42,902 nt of DNA from Streptomyces sp. CB02009 (lineage in GTDB: Bacteria > Actinomycetota > Actinomycetes > Streptomycetales > Streptomycetaceae): the NCBI RefSeq assembly GCF_001905825.1, contig NZ_LIVV01000003.1, positions 1-42,902 of the forward strand, given 5' to 3'. Below the pieces are notes generated by a model. That model was not told the origin of the DNA. It did not search any database and was given only the letters and a program-made list of their open reading frames with translations. The translations under genes and the position numbers were made by a program. Shown here piece by piece: positions 13,776 to 22,300 of this stretch. Position 1 is the first letter of the stretch; every line of letters begins with the position of its first letter.

Positions 13776-15293
13776 ATGCCCGAACGCCGTACCGTCGCCC
13801 TTGTCACTCTTGGCTGCGCCCGTAACGAGGTGGACTCGGAGGAGCTCGCAGGCCGCTTGGCAGCGGACGGCTGGGAGCTCGTCGAGAACGCCGAGGACGC
13901 GGATGTCGCCGTCGTCAACACCTGTGGATTCGTCGAAGCCGCCAAGAAGGACTCCGTCGACGCCCTCCTCGAAGCCAATGATCTGAAGGACCACGGCCGC
14001 ACCCAGGCCGTGGTCGCCGTCGGCTGCATGGCCGAGCGCTACGGCAAGGAACTCGCCGAGGCCCTCCCGGAAGCCGACGGCGTCCTGGGCTTCGACGACT
14101 ACTCCGACATCTCCAACCGCCTCCAGACCATCCTCAGCGGTGGCAGTGTCGAGGCGCACACCCCGCGTGACCGGCGCAAGCTGCTGCCGCTCTCGCCGGT
14201 GGAGCGCCAGGCGGCCGCCGCCGCGGTCGCCCTCCCCGGCCACGGCGCCGTGGACGCGCCCGCTCCCGCCGCCCCGGCCACCGCGCCCGAGGACGTGCCG
14301 AGCGACCTGCCGGAGGGCCTCGCGCCCGCCTCCGGGCCGCGCGCCCCGCTCCGCCGGCGCCTGGACGCCAGCCCCGTCGCCTCCGTGAAGCTGGCCTCCG
14401 GCTGCGACCGTCGCTGCTCCTTCTGCGCCATCCCCTCCTTCCGCGGCTCCTTCGTCTCGCGCCGTCCCTCGGACGTGCTGAACGAGACGCGCTGGCTCGC
14501 CGAGCAGGGTGTGAAGGAGGTCATGCTGGTCTCCGAGAACAACACCTCGTACGGCAAGGACCTCGGCGACATCCGGCTCCTGGAGAGCCTGCTGCCCGAG
14601 CTCGCCGCGGTCGACGGCATCGAGCGCGTCCGCGTCAGCTACCTCCAGCCCGCCGAGATGCGCCCCGGCCTGATCGACGTCCTCACGTCGACCGACAAGG
14701 TCGTGCCGTACTTCGACCTGTCCTTCCAGCACAGCGCGCCCGACGTGCTGCGGGCCATGCGCCGCTTCGGCGACACCGACCGGTTCCTGGAGCTCCTGGA
14801 GACCATCCGGAGCAAGGCCCCGACCGCCGGCGCCCGCTCCAACTTCATCGTCGGCTTCCCCGGCGAGACCGAGGCCGACTTCGCCGAGCTGGAACGCTTC
14901 GTCACCCACGCCCGGCTCGACGCCATCGGCGTCTTCGGATACTCCGACGAGGACGGCACCGAGGCCGCCACGTACGAGCACAAGCTCGACCAGGACGTCG
15001 TCGACGCCCGCCTCGCCCACCTCTCCCGGCTCGCCGAGGAGCTCACCGCGCAGCGCGCGGAGGAGCGGATCGGAGAGACCCTTGAAGTGCTCGTCGAGTC
15101 CGTGGACGAGGAGGACGGCGTGATCGGCCGTGCCGCCCACCAGGCGCCCGAGACCGATGGGCAGGTGGTCCTCACCACAGCCGCCGGTACGAGCCCCGAC
15201 CTGGCCCCGGGCCGTATGGTCGTGGCGAAGGTCGTCGGCACGGAGGGCGTCGACCTGGTGGCCGAGTGTCTTTTCGAGGAGGCAGGCAGATGA
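13776..15293 (+). CDS. rimO: Ribosomal protein uS12 methylthiotransferase RimO
   Basis: The protein has 505 aa. The N-terminal UPF0004 domain carries three cluster-binding cysteines ([28 protein letters not shown]). The radical SAM motif CDRRCSFC gives Cys210, Cys214 and Cys217. A TRAM domain (about 435-500) closes the protein. It adds a methylthio group to an aspartate of ribosomal protein S12 using two [4Fe-4S] clusters. An Ala/Pro-rich insertion of about 50 residues (145-195) between the first two domains is an actinobacterial trait. TAGTCT lies exactly 7 bases before the ATG and no Shine-Dalgarno is seen, so the mRNA is probably leaderless. The stop overlaps the pgsA start (ATGA). Confidence 0.95.
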   Translation: MPERRTVALVTLGCARNEVDSEELAGRLAADGWELVENAEDADVAVVNTCGFVEAAKKDSVDALLEANDLKDHGRTQAVVAVGCMAERYGKELAEALPEADGVLGFDDYSDISNRLQTILSGGSVEAHTPRDRRKLLPLSPVERQAAAAAVALPGHGAVDAPAPAAPATAPEDVPSDLPEGLAPASGPRAPLRRRLDASPVASVKLASGCDRRCSFCAIPSFRGSFVSRRPSDVLNETRWLAEQGVKEVMLVSENNTSYGKDLGDIRLLESLLPELAAVDGIERVRVSYLQPAEMRPGLIDVLTSTDKVVPYFDLSFQHSAPDVLRAMRRFGDTDRFLELLETIRSKAPTAGARSNFIVGFPGETEADFAELERFVTHARLDAIGVFGYSDEDGTEAATYEHKLDQDVVDARLAHLSRLAEELTAQRAEERIGETLEVLVESVDEEDGVIGRAAHQAPETDGQVVLTTAAGTSPDLAPGRMVVAKVVGTEGVDLVAECLFEEAGR

Positions 15294-15964
15294 CCGGAGT
15301 CCCGGCATCCGCGACGGGCGGGACCGGTAGGCCGGCGCCCCGCGGCAAGCTGGGCACGGCGGCCGTCAACCAGGCCAGCCTGTGGAACATCGCCAACATC
15401 CTGACCATGATCCGGCTCGTGCTCGTGCCGGCCTTCGTGCTGCTGCTCTTCCAGGACGGTGGCCACGACCCCGCATGGCGGGCCTGGGCCTGGGCGGCGT
15501 TCGCCGTCGCCATGATCACGGACGTCTTCGACGGGCACCTCGCCCGTGCGTACAACCTGGTCACGGACTTCGGGAAGATCGCCGACCCGATCGCCGACAA
15601 GGCGATCATGGCGGCCGGACTCGTCTCGCTGTCCCTGCTCGGGGACCTGCCCTGGTGGGTGACCGGCGTCATCCTGGCCCGCGAGCTGGGGATCACCCTC
15701 ATGCGGTTCTGGGTGATCCGCCACGGGGTCATCCCGGCCAGCCGCGGCGGCAAGATGAAGACGCTCGCCCAGGGCACGGCGGTCGGCATGTACGTGCTGA
15801 TGCTCACCGGGCCGCTCGCCACCCTGCGCTTCTGGGTGATGGCGGTGGCCGTGGTGCTGACGGTCGTCACCGGACTGGACTACGTCCGCCAGGCGGTCGT
15901 GCTGCGCCGCAAGGGGCTCGCCGCCGAGCGGGCCGCCGCGCGGCCGGAGACGGCGACGCGATGA
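15290..15964 (+). CDS. pgsA: CDP-diacylglycerol-glycerol-3-phosphate 3-phosphatidyltransferase
   Basis: A membrane enzyme of 224 aa that makes phosphatidylglycerol phosphate. The CDP-alcohol phosphotransferase signature D-G-x2-A-R-x8-G-x3-D-x3-D is complete (DGHLAR ... GKIADPIAD). About five or six hydrophobic segments follow a short polar N-terminus. ATG at 15290 overlaps the rimO stop and the pgsA stop overlaps the cinA start, so the three genes are translationally coupled. Other members of the family use inositol phosphate or serine; position next to rimO and cinA matches pgsA in other actinobacteria. Confidence 0.92.
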   Translation: MTGVPASATGGTGRPAPRGKLGTAAVNQASLWNIANILTMIRLVLVPAFVLLLFQDGGHDPAWRAWAWAAFAVAMITDVFDGHLARAYNLVTDFGKIADPIADKAIMAAGLVSLSLLGDLPWWVTGVILARELGITLMRFWVIRHGVIPASRGGKMKTLAQGTAVGMYVLMLTGPLATLRFWVMAVAVVLTVVTGLDYVRQAVVLRRKGLAAERAAARPETATR

Positions 15965-16482
15965 CCGAGGCCGCCCGGGTGCTGGCGCTGCTCGCGGAGC
16001 GTGGTCACACGCTCGCCGCGGCGGAGTCGCTCACGGGCGGACTGGTGGCCGCGGAGCTCACCGGGGTGCCCGGTGCCTCGGTCTCCTTCCGGGGGGCCGT
16101 CACGGCCTACGCCACGGACCTCAAGCAGGAGCTGCTCGGCGTCGACGCGGGCCTGCTCGCCGAGTGCGGAGCGGTGGATCCCGAGGTCGCGCTGCAGATG
16201 GCGGCCGGTGCGCGGGCCCGGCTCGGCGCCGACTGGGGGATCTCGACGACCGGGGTGGCCGGTCCCGATCCGCAGGACGGACAGCCGGTCGGAACCGTCT
16301 ACGTGGCGGTCGCGGGACCCGCCGCGACGGGCGCCCGCGCCGGGAAAGTGGTCTCGTTGAGATTGAACGGCGACCGCGCGGACATCCGTAGAGAGAGTGT
16401 GCGGAGCGTGCTGGAACTGCTCCTTGAGGAACTCTCGGGAAATGCGCGGGCACAGGATACGGAACACAACGGGGGGGATTGA
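15961..16482 (+). CDS. cinA: CinA C-terminal family amidohydrolase (PncC-type)
   Basis: The protein has 173 aa and consists only of the CinA C-terminal domain: AESLTGGLVAAELT near residues 20-35, then a conserved STTGVAGPDPQDGQPVGTVYVA segment. This domain hydrolyses nicotinamide mononucleotide to nicotinate mononucleotide in pyridine nucleotide recycling. The N-terminal COG1058 domain of full-length CinA is absent, which is normal in many actinobacteria. The start overlaps the pgsA stop by ATGA. A link to DNA damage or competence is suggested only by its name and gene order. Confidence 0.9.
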   Translation: MTEAARVLALLAERGHTLAAAESLTGGLVAAELTGVPGASVSFRGAVTAYATDLKQELLGVDAGLLAECGAVDPEVALQMAAGARARLGADWGISTTGVAGPDPQDGQPVGTVYVAVAGPAATGARAGKVVSLRLNGDRADIRRESVRSVLELLLEELSGNARAQDTEHNGGD

Positions 16483-16591
16483 TGTTTGCAGCCCTGAGTG
16501 AACACGACATCGCTCCCCGCACGGCCGCAGCGCGAGGCGGTACGGTGGGGCGTGAAGGATGCGGCTACGCGGTCCGAGGAGGGAGCCACCG

Positions 16592-16975
16592 ATGATTCTG
16601 CTCCGTCGCCTGTTGGGTGACGTGCTGCGTCGGCAGCGCCAGCGCCAAGGCCGTACTCTGCGCGAAGTCTCCTCGTCCGCCCGAGTCTCGCTCGGCTATC
16701 TCTCCGAGGTGGAGCGGGGGCAGAAGGAGGCTTCCTCCGAACTGCTCTCCGCGATCTGCGACGCGCTGGACGTACGGATGTCCGAGCTCATGCGTGAAGT
16801 GAGCGACGAGCTGTCACTGGCCGAACTGGCCGAGTCGGCAGCGGCGAGCGAACCGGTGCCGACGCCGGTACGCCCGATGCTCAATTCGGTGTCGGTGACC
16901 TCGGTGGGCCGCGTGCCCACCGAGCGGGTGACCATCAAGGCGCCCGCGGAAGCGGTGGACGTCGTCGCCGCCTAG
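16592..16975 (+). CDS. clgR: ClgR-like Xre-family transcriptional regulator
   Basis: The protein has 127 aa. The N-terminal HTH_3 domain (residues about 5-65, [33 protein letters not shown]) is typical of ClgR, which activates clp protease and lon genes in actinobacteria. The gene lies downstream of pgsA/cinA, as clgR does near pgsA in mycobacteria. ATG at 16592 follows GAGGAGGGAG by about 7 bases. The chain ends in Val-Ala-Ala; in S. lividans two C-terminal alanines make ClgR a ClpP substrate, so the same feedback is likely here. No clear ClgR box was found upstream. A terminator follows 28 bases later. Confidence 0.88.
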   Translation: MILLRRLLGDVLRRQRQRQGRTLREVSSSARVSLGYLSEVERGQKEASSELLSAICDALDVRMSELMREVSDELSLAELAESAAASEPVPTPVRPMLNSVSVTSVGRVPTERVTIKAPAEAVDVVAA

Positions 16976-17003
16976 TCATCGCCGTACGAAGCGATACGGG
17001 TCG

Positions 17004-17046
17004 AGCCCCGGTCCGCGCCCCTCAGGGGGCGCCGGCCGGGGCTTTT
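17004..17046 (+). terminator. Intrinsic terminator after clgR
   Basis: AGCCCCGG (17004-17011) pairs with CCGGGGCT (17036-17043), with an inner GCGCCCC/GGGGGCGC stem, followed by TTTT. This is a classical hairpin with a U tract. Confidence 0.88.
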
Positions 17047-17212
17047 CCCATGCCTCCGCGAGGTCGCGGGGAACTGTCCGAGATGCCGGTTTCTGGTGCC
17101 GCGTGCCATGGTGGGGGGAACGTACGACTGGGCCGTGTGCGCCGGGTTTGCCTCCGGTGCGCCCTCCCGCAGGGTGATCCTGCCGGTCTAGCGTCGACGG
17201 CAGGAGGCGGCC

Positions 17213-17482
17213 ATGGTACGGCGACGGGTGCCGCCGGCGACGCTCGCGCTGGTCGCGATCGGGCTGGCGGCCGGAGGGCTCTGGTGGTGGGCGGTGCTGC
17301 GCCTGCTCCTGGTGCCGGGGGAGACCGGCGCGGTCGAGGGGGCGGTGGCCGCGGGAGGCTGGGGGCTGAGCCTGCTGCCGGTGCACGTGGCCGCCTCGTC
17401 GGGACGGCCGGGCGCCCTCGCCCGGCGGATCACCAGGGCATCGCGACGCCGCCGTTGGGGCGCAGGATCTGGCCTGTCGTGA
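17213..17482 (+). CDS. Small hypothetical membrane protein
   Basis: The product has 89 aa with two hydrophobic segments (about residues 8-32 and 42-60) and a basic Arg-rich C-terminus. GGAGG lies 7 bases before the ATG, and TAGCGT about 22 bases upstream of the start could be a -10 box. I do not recognise a family. Its 3' end overlaps the convergent dehydrogenase gene by 53 bases. The good ribosome binding site and membrane-like composition make it more likely real than a shadow. Confidence 0.6.
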   Translation: MVRRRVPPATLALVAIGLAAGGLWWWAVLRLLLVPGETGAVEGAVAAGGWGLSLLPVHVAASSGRPGALARRITRASRRRRWGAGSGLS

Positions 17483-18200
17483 ACGCGGACGCGTCGGAGG
17501 CGAGGTGCAGGACGGCGTGCGCGATGTCCTCCGCCTCCCCGACCCTGCCCAGCGGTGAACGGCGGATCATCGCGGCCTCCGCCTGCTCCTGGGCGGCCGG
17601 CTCGTGCCGGTCCGTCATGGGGGTGCGGATCCAGCCCGGGGCGACGGCGTTGACCCGGATGCCGTGCCGGCCCGCCTCCGTCGCCAGCGTCTTCGTCAGC
17701 TGGACGACGGCCGCCTTGGTGACGCTGTAGCAGAGCAGGCCGGGGCCGGCGGTGTCCATCGCGCCCGAGGCCATCGTGATGATCGAGCCGGGGACGCCGG
17801 CCGCGATCATCGAGCGGGCCGCCTCCTGGCAGGCGTAGAGCACGCCCTTGAAATTGACGGCGAGGACGCGGTCCAGGTCCTCGTCGCGGGTCTCCAGGAC
17901 CGAGCTCGTGTGCATGATCCCGGCGATGGCCGCCATGACGTGGAGGGGGCCGGCCGCGCGGACGGCGGCGGCGACGGCGGCGCGGTCGGTGACGTCCAGG
18001 GGGTGCGCGTGCGCGGTGCCGCCCGCCCGGGCGACGAGGGTCACCGTCTCCTTGAGGCCGGGCTCGTCGCGGTCCGCGCAGTGCACGGCGGCACCCGCCT
18101 GGGCCAGGAGGACGGCGGTGGCGCGGCCGATGCCGCTCGCGGCCCCGGTGACGAAGGCCGTGCGATGGGTGAGGTCGTAGGCGCGGAGGGGCGTCGTCAT
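17430..18200 (-). CDS. Short-chain dehydrogenase/reductase (classical SDR)
   Basis: A cytosolic oxidoreductase of 256 aa. The Rossmann motif TGAASGIG is at about residues 15-22. The catalytic triad is present as Ser in TMASGAMDT and Tyr-x3-Lys in CYSVTKAA. C-terminal GQILRPNGG closes the fold. Acidic Asp in HCADRDE after beta-2 suggests NAD rather than NADP, which is an inference. The start MTTPLRAYDL is chosen because TACGGT lies 6 bases upstream of this ATG with TTGACG 18 bp further up; the longer reading frame would run into the operator. Substrate is unknown. The operator-like palindrome over its -35 suggests control by a TetR-type repressor encoded elsewhere. Confidence 0.88.
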   Translation of the reverse strand: MTTPLRAYDLTHRTAFVTGAASGIGRATAVLLAQAGAAVHCADRDEPGLKETVTLVARAGGTAHAHPLDVTDRAAVAAAVRAAGPLHVMAAIAGIMHTSSVLETRDEDLDRVLAVNFKGVLYACQEAARSMIAAGVPGSIITMASGAMDTAGPGLLCYSVTKAAVVQLTKTLATEAGRHGIRVNAVAPGWIRTPMTDRHEPAAQEQAEAAMIRRSPLGRVGEAEDIAHAVLHLASDASAFTTGQILRPNGGVAMPW

Positions 18201-18206
18201 GGTCGG

Positions 18207-18236
18207 ACCGTACGACTGGATCTGACGGACCGTCAA
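18207..18236 (-). promoter_or_regulatory. SDR promoter with overlapping palindromic operator
   Basis: On the minus strand, TTGACG (18236-18231), an 18-bp spacer and TACGGT (18212-18207) end 6 bases before the ATG at 18200. The palindrome TGACGG-T-CCGTCA (18235-18223) covers the -35 and the stop codon of nei. The shape is that of a TetR-family operator. Confidence 0.65.
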
Positions 18237-19129
18237 TTGGTGGGTTCGGCTGGATCTGCTGGAGCGGTTGGTTGTGGTGGATCTGCTTGCCGTGGTGGAT
18301 GTGGTTGTTCTGCCGGTTCTGGTGCCGGAGGGGTGTCGGTGGGGCCGCGCTGGCAGCCGGGGCACCAGTACGTGACGCGGTCGCCCAGCTCCGCCTTGCG
18401 GATCGGGGCCCCGCAGCGGAGGCAGGGACGCCCCGCGCGGCCGTAGACGTGCAGCGGGGTGCCCGGGCGGCGGGTGGTCGTGGTGCGGCGGTCGGGGCGC
18501 TCCTTGTTCGCGTCCAGGAGGCGGTGGGCGGTCGCGACCAGGCGGGCGGGGACGTCGGTGTCGAGGTCCCCGACCGGGAGCCAGGGCGTCACACCGGCCA
18601 GGAAGGCCAGCTCCGACTTGTACACGTTGCCGATGCCGGCCAGGTTCCGCTGGTCGAGCAGGGCCTCGCCGAGTGTGCGGGTGGGGTCCGCCGTCAGCCG
18701 CCGGGTCGCCTCCCCTGCGGCCGTCGCCCCCCAGTCGGGGCCCAGCAGATCCGGGCCCAGATGGCCCACCACGTCCGGCTCGTCCGCGGTGCGGATCAGC
18801 TCCAGCACGGGGAGCCGGTAGCCGTACGCGGTGTGGTCGGCGTTTCCGAGGATCGCCCGGATCTGGTGCTCCGGGCCGCCGTGCGGGCGCGCCCCGGTGG
18901 CGTACACGCGCCAGGCGCCGTCCATCCGCAGGTGGGAGTGGAGAGTGAGGCCGCCCTCGATGCGGGCGAGGAGGTGCTTGCCGCGAGGGGTGACGTCGAG
19001 GAGCGTCCGGCCGGTCAGGTCGGCGGTGGCGAAACGGGGGACTCGGAGGTCCGCGCGGGTCAGCGGCCGGCCTGCCAGGGCGGTGTGGAGGCGGTGGGCG
19101 GTCTGCCAGACGGTGTCTCCTTCGGGCAC
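18233..19129 (-). CDS. nei: Fpg/Nei-family DNA glycosylase, endonuclease VIII-like
   Basis: A base-excision repair enzyme of 298 aa that removes oxidised bases and cleaves the abasic site. The GTG start is fixed by the catalytic N-terminus Pro2-Glu3 (MPEGDT). Lys51 (PRGKHLL) matches the conserved beta-hairpin lysine. The H2TH region LDQRNLAGIGNVYKSE and a zinc finger C-x2-C-x16-C-x2-C (CLRC ... CPGC) are intact. After the finger comes a 35-residue Pro/Ala/Glu/Gln-rich tail encoded by repetitive DNA, not needed for the fold. PEGD instead of PELPE points to the Nei2-type rather than Fpg. It lies just downstream of lhr on the same strand, a repair pair also found together in other actinobacteria. 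Confidence 0.88.
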   Translation of the reverse strand: MPEGDTVWQTAHRLHTALAGRPLTRADLRVPRFATADLTGRTLLDVTPRGKHLLARIEGGLTLHSHLRMDGAWRVYATGARPHGGPEHQIRAILGNADHTAYGYRLPVLELIRTADEPDVVGHLGPDLLGPDWGATAAGEATRRLTADPTRTLGEALLDQRNLAGIGNVYKSELAFLAGVTPWLPVGDLDTDVPARLVATAHRLLDANKERPDRRTTTTRRPGTPLHVYGRAGRPCLRCGAPIRKAELGDRVTYWCPGCQRGPTDTPPAPEPAEQPHPPRQADPPQPTAPADPAEPTN

Positions 19130-19164
19130 GGTTCCATGATGCCGGGTGGGCGGGTTGGGTGGGG

Positions 19165-19236
19165 GGTGCCGGTGCCGGTGCCGGTGCCGATGCCGGTGCC
19201 GTGCCGAGGTCGGGTGCTGGTGCTGGTGCTGGTGCT
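19165..19236 (+). repeat. Hexamer microsatellites (GGTGCC)6 and (GGTGCT)4
   Basis: Six units of GGTGCC (19165-19200, one with GATGCC) and four units of GGTGCT (19213-19236) lie in the 172-bp gap between nei and lhr. No gene or terminator is visible there. Slippage-prone DNA. Confidence 0.9.
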
Positions 19237-19301
19237 GGGCGCCGTGCCGTGGCCGGGTGCCGGCGCGCGCGTCAGGTCGGGGGCGGGTGCGGGTGAGCCG
19301 T

Positions 19302-22300
19302 TTACGCGCGGAGGCGGAGGCCTCTCGGGGTAGCGACGAAGCCCGCCTTCTCCAGGGGGGCCGCCAGGGGGGACGTCAGGGACGTGGCGCCGTTGACGCG
19401 CTCCACCGTGACCGTGCCCAGGGTGCCCGACTTCGCGGAGGTCGCCAGGGCTTCCGCCGCTGCCTTCAGGGACGGGTCGTCCGGGTCCGTCGGCCAGCAC
19501 AGGAGCGTCTTGCCTCCGCGCTCCATGTACAGCGTGAGCTCGCCGTCGACCAGGACCACCAGGGCGCCCGCCTTGCGCCCCGGCTTGTGGCCGGCGCCGG
19601 TCGGGGGCTCGGGCCAGGACAGGGCCGCTCCGTAGGCGTTCGCCGGGTCGGCCGCCGCGAGGACCAGCGCGCGCGGGCCCGCCGCCGCCTCCGCGCCGCG
19701 GTCGCGGGCTGTCGACGCGGCCCGGAGGCGGTCCACCGCCCCGTCCATCGCGAACTGGGCCGCGCCGAGCCCCTCGACGACATAGCCGCGCCGGGCCTGC
19801 CCGCTGTCCTCGAAGGCCGCCAGGATCCGGTACGTGGCGGAGAAGCCGCCCTCCACCCCCTCGGCCGCCACCGCGCCGCGGGTGACCACGCCGTGCCGGT
19901 CGAGGAGGGTGCGGGCGAGGGCGTGCGCCCGGTGGGTCGGTTCCGGCTCCGGAGGGGGGAGCAGGGACCAGCGCCCGGAGACCGTGGGCGGGCCGGTGCG
20001 GGAGGCTGTGCGGGCGGCCGCGGTCAGCGTGCCGTACCGGCCGCGCGGGACCGTGCGGCGCGCGCGGTGCGCGGTGGAGCCGGCCGTACGGCCCGAGCCG
20101 AGGAGCGCGCGCAGCGGGGCCAGGGTGTCGTTGGTCAGGCGGCCGGACCAGGCCAGGTCCCAGAGGGCGTCCGCCAGCTGCGGGTCGGTGGCGTCCGGGT
20201 GGGTGGTGGCCCGGATCTGGTCGGCGATCTGCCGGAAGAACAGGCCGTACCCGCCGGAGAGGGCCGTCAGCACCGACTCGTGCAGCGCGGACAGCTCCAG
20301 GGGGTGCGGCTGCGGAAGGAGCAGCGGTGCCGCGTCCGCCAGGTACAGCGAGACCCAGCCGTCCTTGCCGGGCAGCGCGCCGGCGCCCGCCCAGACGACC
20401 TCGCCGGTGGTCGTCAGCTCGTCCAGGAGCGCGGGGGAGTAGTCGCGGACCCGGGACGGCAGGATCAGCTTCTCCAGGGCGGAGGCGGGCACGGGTGCGC
20501 CCTGGAGCTGCTCGATGGCGCGGGCGAGGCCGTCGATGCCTCGGAGGCTGTTGCTGCCCAGGTGCTGCCATTGCGGCAGGAAGGTGGCGAGCGCCGCCGG
20601 GGGAACCGGCTCCAGCTCATGGCGCAGCGCGGCGAGGGAGCGGCGGCGCAGTCGGCGCAGGACGGTGGCGTCGCACCACTCCTGGCCGATGCCGGAGGGG
20701 TGGAACTCGCCCTGGACGACGCGGCCCGAGGCGGCGAGCCGCTGGAGGGCGCCGTCGGTGACGGCCGCGCCGAGACCGAAGCGGGCGGCGGCCTGGGACG
20801 AGGTGAAGGGGCCGTGCGTCCGCGCGTACCGCGCGAGGAGGTCGCCCAGCGGGTCCTTCACCGGCTCGGTGAAGGCCTCCGGTACGCCGACGGGCAGGGC
20901 CGTGCCCAGGGCGTCCCGCAGCCGGCCGGCGTCCTCGACGGCCGCCCAGTGCTCCCGGCCGCCTATCCGCACCTGGATCGCCCGGCGCGCCGCCCCGAGC
21001 TCGGGCGCCCAGCCCGCCTCGGCGCCGCGCTCGGCCAGCTCGGCGTCGGTCAGCGGGCCCAGCACGCGCAGCAGGTCGGCGACGCCCTCCTCGTCCTTGA
21101 CGCGGCGGTCGTCCGCCAGCCACTGGAGCTCCCGCTCCAGCTCCGTCAGGACGTCGGGGTCGAGCAGCTCGCGCAGCTCCGCCTGACCGAGCAGCTCGGC
21201 GAGCAGCCGGGAGTCCAGGGAGAGCGCGGCCGCCCGCCGCTCGGCGAGCGGGGAGTCGCCCTCGTACAGGAACTGCGCCACGTACCCGAAGAGGAGTGAG
21301 CGGGCGAACGGGGACGGTTCGGGGGTGGTGACCTCGACCAGGCGGACCCGGCGGGCCTCGATGTCCCCCATCAGCTCCGTCAGACCGGGGAGGTCGAAGA
21401 CGTCCTGGAGGCACTCGCGGACGGCTTCGAGGACGATCGGGAACGAGCCGAACTCGCTCGCCACCTGGAGGAGCTGGGCGGCGCGCTGGCGCTGCTGCCA
21501 GAGCGGGGTGCGCTTGCCGGGGTTGCGCTTGGGCAGCAGCAGGGCGCGCGCGGCGCACTCGCGGAACCGGGACGCGAACAGCGCGGAGCCGCCGACCTGG
21601 TCGGTGACGATCTGACCGATCTCGCCCTTGTCGAACAGGGCGTCGGCCGCGCCGACGGGCGCCTTGTCGGCGTCGAACGCCGTGTCGAGGTGCCGTCCGG
21701 GGTCGACCGGTTCGTGGTCGAGGAGGTCCAGGCCCATGTCCAGGCCCATCAGGTCGGCGTCCGGGAGGCGCAGCACGATCCCGTCGTCCGCGTGCATCAC
21801 CTGCGCGTCCATGCCGTACCGCTCGGTGAGCCGCGCGCCGAGCGCCAGCGCCCACGGGGCGTGCACCTGGGCGCCGAACGGCGAGTGGATGACGACCCGC
21901 CAGTCGCCGAGCTCGTCCCGGAAGCGCTCGACCAGGATCGTCCGGTCGTCGGGCACGTGGCCGCAGGCCTCGCGCTGCTCCTTGAGATACGCCAGGACGT
22001 TGTCCGCGGCCCAGGCGTCCAGGCCGGCGGCGAACAGCCGCAGCCGCCCGTCCTCCTCCGACAGGGCGCCGACCTCGCGGAGGAACGCGCCCACCGCCCG
22101 GCCCAGTTCGAGCGGCCGGCCCAGCTGGTCGCCCTTCCAGAAGGGCAGCCTGCCCGGCACCCCGGGCGCCGGTGTGACGAGCACCCGGTCCCGGGTGATG
22201 TCCTCGATCCGCCACGACGTGGTGCCGAGGGTGAACACGTCGCCGACCCGGGACTCGTACACCATCTCCTCGTCGAGCTCGCCGACCCTGCCCCCGCCCT

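Noticed and set aside
16483..16591. ClgR autoregulatory box upstream of clgR
   Set aside because: Searched for CGC-N5-GCG-type sites near the start and found no convincing match.
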